Assembly: GCA_944548615.1 (NCBI GenBank)
Contig: OX155950.1
Location: forward strand, 30,783,691-30,847,690
Length of the DNA stretch: 64,000 nucleotides
Reading direction: 5' to 3'
Source of the DNA: Micropterix aruncella
Lineage: Eukaryota; Arthropoda; Insecta; Lepidoptera; Micropterigidae
The notes under the pieces are model-generated. The model was not told the DNA's origin. It worked only from the letters and a program-made list of their open reading frames with translations, and ran no database searches. Below, piece after piece: positions 10,860 to 21,789 of this stretch. The translations under genes and the position numbers were made by a program. Each line of letters opens with the position of its first letter. Position 1 is the first letter of the stretch.

Positions 10860-11465
10860 CACTTCCCAACCGGTGGGGCGTAGAGAGATCTTAGGGGGGG
10901 CATGAAGTGTTCGGATATTTTAATCTAATTACTTATCATTGTTTATTATTTAAAAAACACACAGATTTAGTCGCGCCATCTAGTTCCAATGGTCAATGTT
11001 GTGCAATTCCAGAAGAAATCCAAGAAGAATTTCTGGAAATGAAGGCAGATTCGACAATGAAAGATGACATTCACCTCTTGACTTTGGAGAAATTTTGGAT
11101 AAAACGCTTTCTCCTTAATCCAAAAGTTGCCTCTCTTGCCTTGCAAATACTTCTGCCATTTTCTTCGATTTACTTATGTGAAACCGGATTTTCAGCATTA
11201 GTGTAAATTAAAACTAAGCAGCGAAATCGTCTTGCAGTCGATAATGATTTGATGATAGCTCTGTCAAAAACAGAACCTGATATCGACCAACTGGTTCAAA
11301 AAATGCAGGCGCAAACATCCCATTAATAAATAGTAAATCGTGTGAAATAAATATCGTAAAAATATTTTGTGTTTTTTATTGAAGCAATGAAGAAAAATAT
11401 AGGGGGATCATGATTTTTTTTTATAATCCGGGGGGGCACCATGCAAAAAAGGTTGGGAAACCCTG
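10860..11465 (+). mobile_element. hAT transposon, 606-bp deletion derivative with 8-bp TSD
   Basis: An 8-bp duplication ATCTAAAT lies at 10852-10859 and 11466-11473. The ends are short inverted repeats: left CACTTCCCAACC and right, read inverted, CAGGGTTTCCCAACC. Inside, from about 10955 to 11320, is the C-terminal dimerisation part of a ZBED/SCAND3-like hAT transposase: FWIKRFLLNPKVASLALQIL, then PFSSIYLCETGFSALV, then a stop where a Glu codon is expected, then IKTKQRNRLAVDNDLM and PDIDQLVQKMQAQTSH. The catalytic part is deleted, so it cannot encode an active transposase. The two poly-G patches near the ends (10890, 11428) belong to the subterminal sequence. Confidence 0.88.
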
Positions 11466-11473
11466 ATCTAAAT

Positions 11474-12321
11474 GATTAGAAACCAAACTGTATTATATTA
11501 GAGAAAATATATGGATAGTAAATACATACAATATATTATAGGAAGTAAGTGGCCATAATTAACAAGTAATATTAATAATTATTATGGTAAAAGCACAATA
11601 AATTATTGACAAAATCAGTCAGCTTCAAGTGGCCAGATTCAGCTGAACATTTCAGTATTTTAGACTTAAATATTTTTATTTATTACTATCTCAATTTCAC
11701 AGGGGGAAAAATCAAGTTTAAACTATTCAAACTTTAATGTTTGTGACGTTTTCTACGACTTAAAGAAACAAAATAATCTAGAAACAAGGGTGACCATCTT
11801 GCAATGTTTTTTTTTTACTTTGAACAGAATGAATTGTGTATGCGAAACTTTCTAAATTTATTTTCTTTCATTTTGACAGCTAAATTTTCGTTCATTTTTT
11901 ACTGCTAACATTACAGTGTTTTCGTCATAATGAATACGATTACTCATGAAGGCACGTTTTATTAGTTTTAGTATTTTTCAGTATTTTAGAATGCGTATTT
12001 TCTGTATTAACTAAGTTTTAAGGTTCGGTTTTTTCGCCGTAAATACACTCGAGAGCAATGAATCCCTTCACTAACATAAATATTAATATCTTTGAATTTT
12101 ATTCAAATAAAAGGTATCTTATAGACTATTTAATACTACTCAAATAAAATTAATAAAACTTCTTGGTTGCTGCAGAGTAATGCCATCAAAAGGGCTAAAA
12201 ATAAAATAAATGATTTTTGGAAAATGTAAATATGAATTTACTGCATTTGTTTTTGCTTTTATTTCGGTTCCACCTTCTTGTATTCCATATTCATTATTAA
12301 TGTGGTAATTATGTCACTTAC
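11474..12321. repeat. AT-rich region; 11730-12010 resembles 16100-16440
   Basis: Between 11730 and 12010 are several blocks in the same order as in 16100-16440: acaaaataat, aacaaggg, cataa, aatca(c)tgaag, ttttagaatgcgtattttctgt, then aagttt. The copies are much diverged. No ORF. The rest of the stretch shows nothing. Confidence 0.45.
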
Positions 12322-12509
12322 ACCAATTCTTCGTTTCCGATATATTACGGTTTGTGTTAAGTGTCCCGATTTCATTGCTCCCGACCGTATTACCAAGTTT
12401 TTTTTCAATTTTAAAAAAAGCTTTATTTTTTTCATTTGATTATTGATGTGTTTTGATATAGCCTCCGCAGCATCAATTTTCAGAGCGCCTTTATTTTCGT
12501 GTGTCTGAC

Positions 12510-12665
12510 CTTTACGCTTATTCATCGGAATGTCGTCCGATGATGAAGAAGAGGCCGAAGAGTTTGATTTTTCGCGGGAAGCGCGAAGAGAGCCATCGCT
12601 TCCCGACCAGGTATTGCACTTGACGGTCGACGACTCTTCGCCGGCGCTATCCGAATCCCCACTAC
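12510..12665 (-). CDS. Possible alternative 5' exon 2 (Ser/Asp-rich), gene unassigned
   Basis: Minus strand, acceptor gttcattag|GTAGTGGGG. Two donors are possible: AAAG|gtcagac (left end 12510, phase 1) or GGT|gtaagtgac (left end 12322, phase 0). Reading: GSGDSDSAGEESSTVKCNTW, then SGSDGSLRASREKSNSSASS, then DDIPMNKRKG. It joins in frame to the exon at 12749-12848. With the 12510 donor, its phase matches the acceptor of the liprin-beta exon at 9495. Beyond 12510 the frame stays open through QTHENKGALKIDAAEAISKH, but base composition falls to the AT-rich background, favouring the shorter exon. No domain recognised. Confidence 0.45.
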
Positions 12666-12748
12666 CTAATGAACACAAATTTAAAAGAAAAACGTTCAGT
12701 AAACACAGAAAAACCGCGATCGTCGCGCCGTCCAGACGAGACACTGAC

Positions 12749-12848
12749 CCATGAGGGTGTACATGTAAGACCTGACCGCGGGATGCAGCGCGCCGACCAC
12801 CGCGCAATCGCCCGCCTCGAAACTCAAAAAGTACTCCTCGTCGGACAT
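12749..12848 (-). CDS. Possible first coding exon (MSDEEYF...), gene unassigned
   Basis: Minus strand, ATG at 12848, 33 codons plus one base, donor ATGG|gtcagtg. Protein begins MSDEEYFLSFEAGDCAVVGA and continues LHPAVRSYMYTLMG. GC-rich with CpGs, and preceded on its 5' side by about 450 bases of CpG-rich DNA. Phase 1 at its end fits both the exon at 12665 and the exon at 9495. I do not recognise the protein. A liprin-beta alternative start is an inference from strand, order and phase only. Confidence 0.45.
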
Positions 12849-13340
12849 CGCGTGTCGTAACTTCGTAGCGGAATTAAAAGCGATTATTTACATGTAGATA
12901 CGTGAAAAATCGGCGCGATGCGAACGCGGGGAAAAGGGACGAAAAGAACTGAAGCTCGGCTCTATTCCTGGACGCGATAGAAAAAGCTGGACCGCATCCA
13001 AACACACATACAAACGCACGAAACGGACGCGCGGGCGCGAATTGTACGTGAATTAAAACACGTGTTATTTTCAGATGTTTACTACGGCACCGATATAGGA
13101 TGTAAATAACATTAGAAGAAATGAAAATACATGCGAGGTTAATGCTTCGGCGTGATAACGACTGTAAATGGCGCCCGCCGCGGCATCCGCCGCCATAAAG
13201 ATCTATGACCAACGCAGTGCCGATGTCGTAAAAATACCGCCCTAAACATCACATTGCATAATAAATATGATAATAATAAATAAAGGTCTAAAGCTTCATC
13301 TTTTTGAAGTACTCGAAGCACCTAGTAAATGGCCGTAGCG
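12849..13340 (-). promoter_or_regulatory. CpG-rich 5' flank of the MSDEEYF exon
   Basis: CpG density is far above the surrounding sequence, especially 12900-13030 and 13140-13220. With a candidate start codon at 12848 this looks like 5' UTR and promoter. No TATA box or initiator is convincing. Could also be a remnant of a GC-rich repeat. Confidence 0.35.
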
Positions 13341-13439
13341 ATTCAAATGATCTACAAGCCCGCGTGGATTTTCTTGCTGGAATCGGCCAGAATGGCACTG
13401 GTCTGGAGTATGCAGTAGTACATAAATGTACTACCATAA

Positions 13440-14410
13440 CCTAGGCCATGAGCGATGTGGACCTGAAGAAATCCCTCTTGCGAGGAGACTACGACGGCAA
13501 CAGTATGACTCATGCTGTTGGCCTTCAATGCCAGAATCACTGGACAACACTTGGGGACTTTTGTATTACTCCTCCAATGCACTTGAAGATACTGTTGTAT
13601 GACTGGACGCCAAATATGCTGAAATTTTATTTAAATGCCTTCCAGCATACACTTCCAGACCACAGTAGCCTCGCTCATTAGAGTTATTCAGCGGATATTT
13701 TCAGTCCCATTTGTAGCAATACCCCTTGCACAGCTAGACATATTCTAGCTGGATGTAAGGTGGCCTTGGATCAAGGACGGCACTATTGCCGCCATAACAA
13801 AGTCCTTGCAGTTATTCGCGAGCTAATTATTTATAATATATTTAATAAAGAATTTTGAATTTCGAATTTTTGAATTTGAATTAGCCTCTTATGGCTCATG
13901 CCAACAAGGGTCTGACAGTACCCCCCAAACCCCTAATACAGAGATGAATCTAAAGGCAATAAACATTCCACTACAAAACCTTTCTCAATAATCGAGAAAG
14001 CTTCAGATTCTGGGGGTCGATTCGGGCTCTAAGCCGTATAAATTCCCTGAAAGTCTCGGATGCACAGCCCTCCGTCCAGATATAACTTTTTAGTCCCTAT
14101 TTTGGGGGATGGCCCTTATTGCAGAATTAACTGTCCCATTGGAATCAAATATCCCAAAAGACCACGAGCACAAATTAAATAAATACCATGATCCCACAAA
14201 TGCCGTCACCCGGAACGGCTTTACTGTTCATCTTCACGCGATGGAAGTTGGCGCTCGTGGCTTGCCAGGCGGATCTCTGTTACATCTCTTTAAAGATCTT
14301 GACCTCTCCGGGAAAATAATGAACTCCTTCCTAGGAAAAAAATGTCTAAAACTGCTATTTCCGCGTCCCAAGCCCGATGGCTCCGAAGAGGAAGTGAATG
14401 GGTGGTAAGA
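13440..14410 (+). mobile_element. Degenerate non-LTR retrotransposon, C-terminal part
   Basis: Plus-strand fragments appear in the order expected for the C-terminus of a LINE: MLKFYLNAFQHTLPDHSSLA, then CSNTPCTARHILAGCKVAL (zinc-knuckle-like C..C..H..C), then DQGRHYCRHNKVLAVI, later TALRPDITF-stop, then ALIAELTVPLESNI and VHLHAMEVGARGLPGGSLLH. The LxxELTVPxExNI and EVGxRG blocks follow the (A/G)xGRYxWRHDxVL block in many animal LINEs. Stops and frameshifts interrupt it. No RT domain remains in front. Confidence 0.7.
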
Positions 14411-14579
14411 TGAACGCCCACATGTGACAAGAAAGCTGTCCTAAACCTACCACAGCCGGTCGTTAGTCCCGAGTCCACCGCTCACACCCCAGAAGTATAA
14501 TAATAATATTGATGGGCCCGACTCTGGTCGGTGAATTCCATGGCAGCTCCGTTTGTATCTACTATTATTCTAAATATTA

Positions 14580-14986
14580 GGGGTACCGGAAAAGAATGTC
14601 GTTTTTTCATTGACCGGTTTCGGGGATTTGTTGCGTTTAGATTTCTTCACTTGGTAAAAATTGATCCATCGTATGTAAATCGGGGCATAAAAAACCTAAT
14701 TTTTACAAATGACAATACACTCCTTACAATAAACACACAACACGTCGTCAAAGAGCAGTAATAAAGATAAAATATAGCAGTAATAACAATAAATTCTTCA
14801 CTTGGTAAAAATTGATTCATCGTATTTGAATCGGGAACAAAATTCTATTTTAACAAATCACGATACACTTCTGACAAATAAAGTCACCGAAATAACACAA
14901 AATACGTCTTCAAAGGACAGTAGTCAAAAAGCAACTAATCACCGAAACCGGTCAGCGAAAAAAACGACATTCTTTTCCGGCATCCC
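14580..14986. mobile_element. 407-bp MITE with ~60-bp TIRs (Tc1/mariner-like)
   Basis: GGGGTACCGGAAAAGAATGT at 14580 pairs with the complement of the sequence ending at 14986 (reads GGGATGCCGGAAAAGAATGT), and pairing continues through GTCGTTTTTT and GACCGGTTTCGG to about 60 bases. TA is present on both sides. The interior holds two direct copies, at about 14645 and 14795, of TTCTTCACTTGGTAAAAATT followed by gat(c/t)catcgta. No coding capacity. Confidence 0.8.
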
Positions 14987-14999
14987 TAATATTATGACA

Positions 15000-15082
15000 A
15001 ATACGCAGAGAAATATCGATAAAAACGACTATAAATGCCAAAATGACATTATCAGATTCAGATTTTTATAAATAACATACCT
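15000..15082. repeat. Fragment of a dispersed repeat (ATACGCAGAGAAATATCGATAAAA)
   Basis: The block atacgcagagaaatatcg, then ataaaa-cga and a run ending in cagattt-agattt-ataa, recurs at 63780-63850 and in inverted form near 39550-39610 and 61500-61580. Likely the terminus of an unidentified element. Confidence 0.5.
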
Positions 15083-15277
15083 CAATTTAATTGATTAGCC
15101 AAAAAGTATTTAAATCCTCTAGAGATGGGAAATCGTTTAAAATTCATTATTTTACAGTAAAAATCGTAATTTGTTTTCTCGAACTGTAGTCAAAAACAAA
15201 TTTAGTAAAGTTCGAAAGGTTTCTAATTTTTTTAGAGTGTTCTTTAAATCTTTGACCCTAAAATAGCAGTTTCTTTT

Positions 15278-15482
15278 TATTTTTTACACGACTGCCCGAC
15301 AAAAAAGAAATATAATGTGTTCAGGATTCATCTAAGTATGTTTTTCGTTTCTTTATTACACCTTAACTTCTAAACGCTCGAACTGATTTAGAATCGTGTG
15401 GTATTGTTAGAATCGTTATGTCATCATGAGTGTCATATGGTACATTAACTGTTTAAATATTAAGTAAGTAGTTGTGTACTTA
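15278..15482 (+). repeat. ~200-bp dispersed repeat, copy 1
   Basis: Collinear with 23152-23345. Shared blocks include TACACGACTGCCC, AATGTGTTCAGG(A/G)TTCATC, ACTTCTAAAC, CCGATTTAGAA and GATCGTTATGTCA. No ORF. In the second copy it directly abuts a hairpin. Confidence 0.65.
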
Positions 15483-16440
15483 AATGTCCAAATGTCAATA
15501 AATTAACATAATTATATCGGTGTCAAATGAAAGGTCTGATTGAGTACGTTCCGGAAATATTCATGTATCTATATGGACAAACACATAAACAACAAATATT
15601 TCTTTAAAAAAACGCAATTAAAATAATTACAAATACAATAGTTTATTTTCTGTAACGGCAGTCGTGTTTTTTATTCTTTCTAATACATTTACTTGTTTAT
15701 CCTATAGTGATTACTATGGTCCTCAAAGGAAAACCTTTTTAAGCATTTTTACCGAATTTCATCCGTGGATTTTTCGCTGCATAATTACGTATTGCGGTAT
15801 TATGTACATGTTTGTCTACTTCGTGCCTTGGGTATATTTGGCTAACTGTTTATTTATAATTTATTGCATTTGTAAGAATGGAATCACCCTCGAGGAAAGT
15901 GTCTTTTGCCTGTCACAACGCCCGAATAACAAAACTATTAAATCGGCAGATTTTTTGTCAAAGTATAGAAGTTTCTGCAAAAACAAGTTGGAGGTAAAGA
16001 ATATAAAATCCATGAACGGCGTATACCCTTGTTTTAAAACTATTTTGATTCTATAAAATGCCAGAATGTCTAAAACATCGCAGCATTTTTGCCACAATAT
16101 TTTGAGCCTCTCTAACAATTCATAAGAACAAAATAATTCAAAAACAAGGGTATACAACTCTTGTATACTTGTATTCTTATCTCCTACTCTACTACTCTTG
16201 TACTGCTTTCTAATGAAGGCTAAACAGCTTAGTTTTGGAAAAACTCCTGTACTCTGGCTAAGTTTCAAATCCCCCGTTACTCTGTGAATGAACTTTTTTT
16301 ATATAGTGTTTCGACATAACTACTGTTATTAATCATGAAGCAACTCTTCATCAGTTTACTCTCGTTTTCGAAAATTTTAGAATGCGTATTTTCTGTGGAC
16401 ACAAAGTTTCAAGACACAGTGGATACGTGTGTAAATTTTC
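15483..16440. other. Unassigned AT-rich sequence with a 130-codon open frame
   Basis: A plus-strand frame at 15664-16056 is hydrophobic and Cys/Phe/Tyr-rich, but matches no family I know and has AT-driven composition, so I do not call it a gene. The part from about 16100 is the diverged relative of 11730-12010. Confidence 0.35.
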
Positions 16441-16859
16441 ACCGAAATGTGATAAAAACTGTGAATTTGTATAATCAATCATTTTGTATGTAACTATATG
16501 CAGAGTTTACATGCAGTTTTGCTAACTATGGCATATTTTATTTTTAAAACCTACTTAACCTACCGCCAAATAGGTGTTTGTGGTGGTTATAAAAAACTAA
16601 CTTAAGCTAACTTCATATACATGTTTATGAATGGTTTAAAAAACTAACTCAATCTACCGAAATGTAGGTGTTTGACGCTTCTTTACATGCATATATCTCG
16701 CTTATTTATAGATATAGAGCAAAAATTACAGATTCGGAATCAGTGTGATGAATATGGTGAGGTGACATTAAAACATCTTCAATGTAGAAGAGTTTGCTAA
16801 ACTGCATAAATACCCTATATGCATACATATTTAAAAAGAGCATTTTTCTCAGATTGGAC
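16441..16859. other. AT-rich intron-like stretch
   Basis: Two copies of (c/a)taggtgttt-g preceded by aacctacc (16557, 16655) form a short local repeat. Nothing else seen. Confidence 0.35.
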
Positions 16860-17151
16860 CTTTGCCGTTATGTTGGTTTAGTCTATCACTCGCGACACTT
16901 TTCCGCACGCAGTCTTCTGATTCCACTTCACTGGACTGTAACGAGACTGAGTCCCTTTCGGACGTGTCGGATCCTGTGGAGATCGGACGATCGCTGTGTC
17001 TCTCATTGTCCTCACTTTTAGGTTTCGGGTCGCTTTCGGCGGAAGGGCGGCGGGCTCCGAACGAGGAACCGGCGACGACGGGAGCGCGGGCGGCGGCTTT
17101 GTTCTCGAGCGCGGCGATCGTGGCGGCCACGAGGGCGCCGCCACGCCCCAT
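16860..17151 (-). CDS. Possible alternative first coding exon (MGRGGALVAAT...)
   Basis: Minus strand, ATG at 17151, 97 codons plus one base. Protein starts MGRGGALVAATIAALENKAA and then becomes Ser/Glu/Asp-rich (RPISTGSDTSERDSVSLQSS). GC-rich with codon-like composition, unlike its flanks. The donor is AAAG|gtccaa (weak) at 16860; a better donor consensus, AAAA|gtgagg, occurs inside at about 17016. Both give phase 1, which matches the acceptor phase of the exon at 9495 and of 12665. I do not recognise the protein; G2 with no Ser at position 6 does not suggest myristoylation. Confidence 0.5.
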
Positions 17152-17470
17152 AGCAGGGCACTAGCGCCGAATCGGGAGTACTGGAGGCACCGACCGCCTC
17201 CCGCACCCCAGCGCGCGCGTCTGCCGCCGAGGATATGGAAATAGCGACGCTCCGCCGCCGCTTTTAAAATTGATCGACGCCAGATGGCGGCGAGCGCGTG
17301 CCATCCGAGATCGCTCCAGCCGTCTGGAGAATTCGGGATTCGGGAGTGAACGCGCGATGACCGAAGAACGCGCGCCTCCAAACCGAACTGAGAAAGTAAC
17401 ACTCGATGCGCGATTTTAGTATGCGAGAGCGTGCGTACGCGCACGCGACTGCGTGCATACTCAATTAGAA
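17152..17470 (-). promoter_or_regulatory. CpG-rich 5' flank of the MGRGGAL exon
   Basis: GC- and CpG-rich sequence extends about 300 bases 5' of the ATG at 17151 and stops abruptly at about 17470, where AT-rich sequence resumes. This is the profile of a 5' UTR and promoter. No core element is clear. Confidence 0.4.
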
Positions 17471-17959
17471 CCCACGCCGAGCACTATACAGTATCCCGAA
17501 ACCGTTAGTGCAACGGAAGCTCACGTTATGCTATAAACAGCGATTATGCAAATGATCCCATAAACAGTGTCCCAAATTGTCAAAGTTTCTTCCCCGTCCT
17601 ATCGCCTGGCGCTCAATCATCAGTACTATATAATCAAAACTCGATCAAAACTACAATATCAATCAAAGCTCAATCAAGCACTACTCAATCAAAGCAATAC
17701 AGTTGAGTTTTTAAAACAGGACCTAGGGGAAATCTGAAACGATTGCAGAGAAAAAAAATACTTAAATGTCACGAAACGTATTTTGGTTTAGTTTAAAATG
17801 ACATTATTACTTTCTTTAATAGGTGCCAATTTTTTAAACAATCACCTTTTCTCGACAATAAAATAGTGCAATTGTTCAAAGTTGTTGACAGAAGTTGCTC
17901 AAAATTGACTTTGTTTATCCCATACAAAACTCCGCTCACCGAGAAAAGATAAAAAAATC
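17471..17959. other. AT-rich sequence with CAATCAA repeats
   Basis: From 17630 to 17705 the words aatcaaaact, caatcaaagc and ctcaatca recur imperfectly. No gene seen. Confidence 0.4.
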
Positions 17960-18520
17960 GGTCGTGTTACCCCAAGACTTTCCCGGAAAGTAGACATACA
18001 ACCCCCCTCCCCCCCTCCCCCAATCGCTCCCCTCGCGCGCAAATCCAACCTCCCTAAGTTGTAGTTTTTTCCGTGGTATTAAAATTGTATTTACCAAAAA
18101 TGATGTAGTATTTTCTTAAATATGACGAACTTAGAATATTATTTGCGTCGCTTGTATACGATTCCAATCAACGTGATTTCGGTCCAACAAGGCATCTGTG
18201 TACCGATTTCATGTCAAGTCTCTCACTGCAATATTTTGAGATTGAAGTATGAGTAGCGTGCCCATTGGGGGACTGATTTCAACCACAATCTTTTCAACTC
18301 TTGCCATGACCAAATGATGTATGCATGCCATATTTCAGCTCAATCGGATGAAGCGATTAAGCGCTATCGTGGAGGAATACACACTGACACACACACAGAG
18401 ACTCACATATACACTTTTATAAATTTAATATGGCGGGGGGGGGGGGGGGGGGGTAAGATGTATATATCCGATTTTTTAGCGCGTTTACAATACTATCCCT
18501 CTGCCGGGAAAGTAAAAGCA
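17960..18520 (-). repeat. GATAGCGC-family repeat (family G), copy 1
   Basis: Minus-strand copy of a dispersed repeat. It starts with GTTACCCCAAGACTTTCCCG, continues through a C-rich run (18003-18030), AAATATGACG, TGTACCGATTTCA, CAACTCTTGCCATGAC and AAGCGCTATCGTGGAGGAAT, then a CACACA microsatellite and a 22-base G run at 18430. Other copies are at 25525, 30735, 36238, 45475, 54115 and 63238. No conserved ORF. Confidence 0.75.
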
Positions 18521-19899
18521 ACAATAACAATTGTTTACTCAAAGGAGAATTGGCATTTTTGTATGAAAGGTCTACCCAAAGTGCAACAACTCGAGACCTT
18601 TAGGAATTAATTGTTCTTGTGTGAAGATTTAATATTACTTATCAATGTTCAACTCATAAATCGATATCGTATTCGAATGTATACAAATCCGAAGTTTGGT
18701 ATGTCTGGATGATTTCGTACTATTAAAGTTATAATATCTTGTTAAATAGGGTTTATTATGTAAATAGGGTTTTTTTTATGACTTTATTTGAATCAACATT
18801 GCAACTAAAATCCAATCGTAAAGCAAAAAATCAATCAAGTCCAGTATCACAGCCAGAAAGTAAAAACAAAATGACGAATTAATGACAACGGCATAGGCCA
18901 AATGATACACTGAGTGTTAAATGTTACAAATCTCAAATCTATACCTGTCTCGCTTATTTACTGTGTATACTTCATCCATGATAACGATACAGTAAAATTA
19001 TAATTTCACAAAGGTCATTTATAATTCCACAAATTGTCGATTTATAATGACATACGCTATTTTAAGGTGGGGAGCATGCTTTAAGACTGCAATCGAAAGA
19101 CGATAAAATTGTACAAAAAAACTATAATTTGTAATATATTCAAAAACCCAAATATGTAAGCCAACTGTATTGTTTAAAATCTGCTTTAAAGTTAAATCGC
19201 GCGCAAGCAGACATTGTTGCCTGCTAAGAATACAAGATCGGCGCAGGTACCCCAATATATATGTAGTACCCAGGAGATATATTATTATATCATTTGGAAA
19301 ACACCATTATCATTACCTTGCCCTGAGATTAATGAATAATGTAGGAAAACGCTCCTATATTTCAGGACTGGCACAGGTAGTTCTTAAAAAATGTCTCATT
19401 CAGTGGTTGATTATTAAAAAAACGGAAACTTTCGGAAAAACGAAAATTTCAAAAATAGCAACGCATTTATACACATAATTTGCACATGCTCACTTCTCTG
19501 TCTATATACATTATTTACGAGTATATGTAAAATAGAGTCAATTCAGATTTTAATTTTAATAACGTAATATTTTAAAATTCGATTTATTTTATAATTATTT
19601 TCGACTACTTTTATTATTTAAGGATTATTTTTATTTTGTCAATGATTATTTTGTTCAGTATAACAATTTCGGAACTATAAAACCAATAAATTAGAATATA
19701 TCTTTTTCATAAAACTGAATTCTTCATTAAAACAGGCGATGCTTAGTTTGGTGTCACGCAGAATAATTGTGTTTTAAAATATTTTTTACGTAATTTCCTG
19801 CATAGATTGATAAATAAAAAGAGGTAATTTAATTAAATTTAGCAATATGTAGTGCGGCATTATAGCGAGCGAAGCCGCTGTCAGTAAAAAAGGAAAACT
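18521..19899. other. AT-rich, unassigned
   Basis: No coding exon, RNA gene or named repeat recognised. Open frames at 19019-19478 are short, overlapping on both strands and compositionally AT-driven. Confidence 0.4.
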
Positions 19900-20193
19900 A
19901 ACCATGCTACAGTATCCATATCGCGTGAAAGTTTGCGAGCTGCAGTTGCATACATCCGGGATGAGCCAATCCCGGCCGTGGAACGAGGGCCGCCTCCGCC
20001 TGTGTTGACGCAGGCGACCCGAAGTATGCCACTTGAAGTGTTCGTCATCGCTGTCTTCGACCTCAGGATACCGCGCGCCCTGCCGACCTCGCCTAACCCG
20101 CTCCATCGAATGCGGGCCGACATCGCGAAACATCGCTATGCAGGCGGAGTGAGATAATCGCTTTACCAGACCGCGCATGTAGCACTTCGGCAT
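19900..20193 (-). other. GC-rich coding-like segment, unresolved
   Basis: About 260 bases with GC content far above background, open on both strands. The minus frame contains MERVRRGRQGARYPEVEDSD and DEHFKWHTSGRLRQ; the plus frame contains IRDEPIPAVERGPPPPVLTQ and MPLEVFVIAVFDL. It ends close to the repeat at 20248. Either a fragment of a GC-rich retrotransposon ORF or an exon on the liprin-beta strand. I cannot decide from sequence alone. Confidence 0.35.
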
Positions 20194-20247
20194 CTTAGTT
20201 CCGGTATTACAAAGATACTAAATAGCATCATTGATTCTGGACAACAG

Positions 20248-20911
20248 TATGGGCTGTGTCGACTACAACGGGCTAACCCGTCCCCCCAGGATGGCATAAC
20301 GATATGTGAACATTCTTTCAGCCGTGCTGGGATGAGCGTAAAAGACTTAGAGACAAGACTATCTACTGTCTAGCTCCGCCAGCAAGCCCGTTAGAGGCCA
20401 ACGCCTTACGGCGAGGCACCGCGAAAGGTAACCAGCGGGCAGCCTAGCCCACTAACTACCAGTTTTGGACCGATTGGTCTCGGGTCCGAAGACCTCTTCC
20501 TGCCGTATGTTCAGCGGTGATTCAGTTTGAATCTATCGCGGACCAAAGGCATCTGTTGCCCGGCTCTGAATTCAGGATCAGCTAGCCTAATGGTCATTTA
20601 AAGTGTGGTTGCGACAGGCCAGCATCCATCCCCGCTGCTTAGGAGACAGTATATTTCCATAGTCTCCAGACTCCTTCAGCAATTAGTCAGAGTGCACAAC
20701 CGATTGGCGTCCCCGAACGGTGCGCAAACCGTCCAGTAGCGGTGGGATGCAATCCCACCAGGAGAAACCGGTCCACCAGCCGTGAGAAATAAGACGCGCG
20801 GTAGCCTTCCGCACGTGAAGGCTGCCGAATAGGAGAGCTGGATCGTGAATTGAGCCGATCTGAGAACAAAATGGATATTATGGCCCAAGCTACACGAAAA
20901 CATTCGCTACC
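20248..20911 (-). repeat. Unnamed ~720-bp repeat, copy 2, with 14-bp TSD
   Basis: Flanked by an exact 14-base direct repeat GATTCTGGACAACA (20234-20247 and 20912-20925). Minus orientation relative to copy 1. The terminus at 20911 reads GGTAGCGAATG on the minus strand, and the other end contains GTGTCGACTACAACGGG. Just beyond the right TSD (20930-20985) there is a diverged copy of the family's other end (gccaaccacaacgggcgaac, ccgtcacctcagg), so this copy probably inserted into an older member. Confidence 0.85.
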
Positions 20912-20999
20912 GATTCTGGACAACAACTAGAGTTGCCAACCACAACGGGCGAACCCGTCACCTCAGGAAGTTTTAACGATATTAGATCGCGTGGCGAGT

Positions 21000-21519
21000 G
21001 GATTTCAGTTCCTAAAAAGCAAGTTTCCCAAGTTAAGTGACGCTAAAATTAAGGCATATTTGTTGGTCATGATATGAGAAAACCAATGAACGATATTGAG
21101 TTTGACGACAGTTTAAATTACTATGAGGTTGCTGCTTTAAAAATGTTGTTAAATACTATTAAAAAAATGTTAACCTCTATTTAGAATGTTGTTGATAACT
21201 TCCTTGCAAACAATGGGGTGGATAACTAGAAAGAACTGATAACTGAGATTCCTAAAAATATTAAAGCAATTGTAATAGGTCAGGCTGTAATATGTCTTTG
21301 AAGATCCGCTTCTTAGATTCTCATCTCGATTTTTTCCCAACCAATCTCCGAGCTGTGAGTGACGAACGTGGTGGACGCTTTCACCAGGAAATATCCACCA
21401 TGGAGACACGCTACCAAGGAAATTGGAACCCAAGAATGCTAGCTGACTATTGCTGGAATCTGATGACTTATTTACCTAAAGCACACTACGCAAAAAAATC
21501 AAATCAAAGCATATTTTAA
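21000..21519 (+). pseudogene. Transposon-derived protein remnant (unassigned arthropod family)
   Basis: Plus-strand pieces: FLKSKFPKLSDAKIKAYLL, then a stop, SLNYYEVAALKMLLNT in another frame, then MSLKIRFLDSHLDFFPTNLR, AVSDERGGRFHQEISTMETR and YQGNWNPRMLADYCWNLM. I recognise the HSHLDFFPxNxGAVSDExGERFHQDI pattern as a protein found in many copies in arthropod genomes and therefore probably transposon-borne, but cannot name its superfamily. Frameshifts and stops mark it as decayed. Confidence 0.6.
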
Positions 21520-21789
21520 ATAGTTTGTTTTGTTTAGCTTTTATATAAGTTTTTTAGATTTTTTTTCCAAGTTGCGACCAAAAGAACGCATTTTTCAGAA
21601 TTAGATTTTCCTAGACTTTTCAAAAATATCCAAATCACCATATTTCAAAATATTTTCAAATCACCGAATTAAAAAAATCAGCAACGAATTAAAAAAATCA
21701 ATCGCCGTCTTTGTGAGTATCACTTCCACCTATGACCTATTTTTTGCATTATATATCTCCTGTGCTATAATATACGACATTCTAATCAA

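Noticed and set aside
12322..12509. Linker-histone-like reading (IKLFLK then SGHLTQT) in the extension of the Ser-rich exon
   Set aside because: Resemblance is limited to a few residues, spacing is wrong for an H15 domain and base composition falls to background.
15664..16268. Overlapping 130- and 135-codon frames on opposite strands
   Set aside because: AT-driven composition, hydrophobic without a recognisable receptor or transporter pattern, no splice context.
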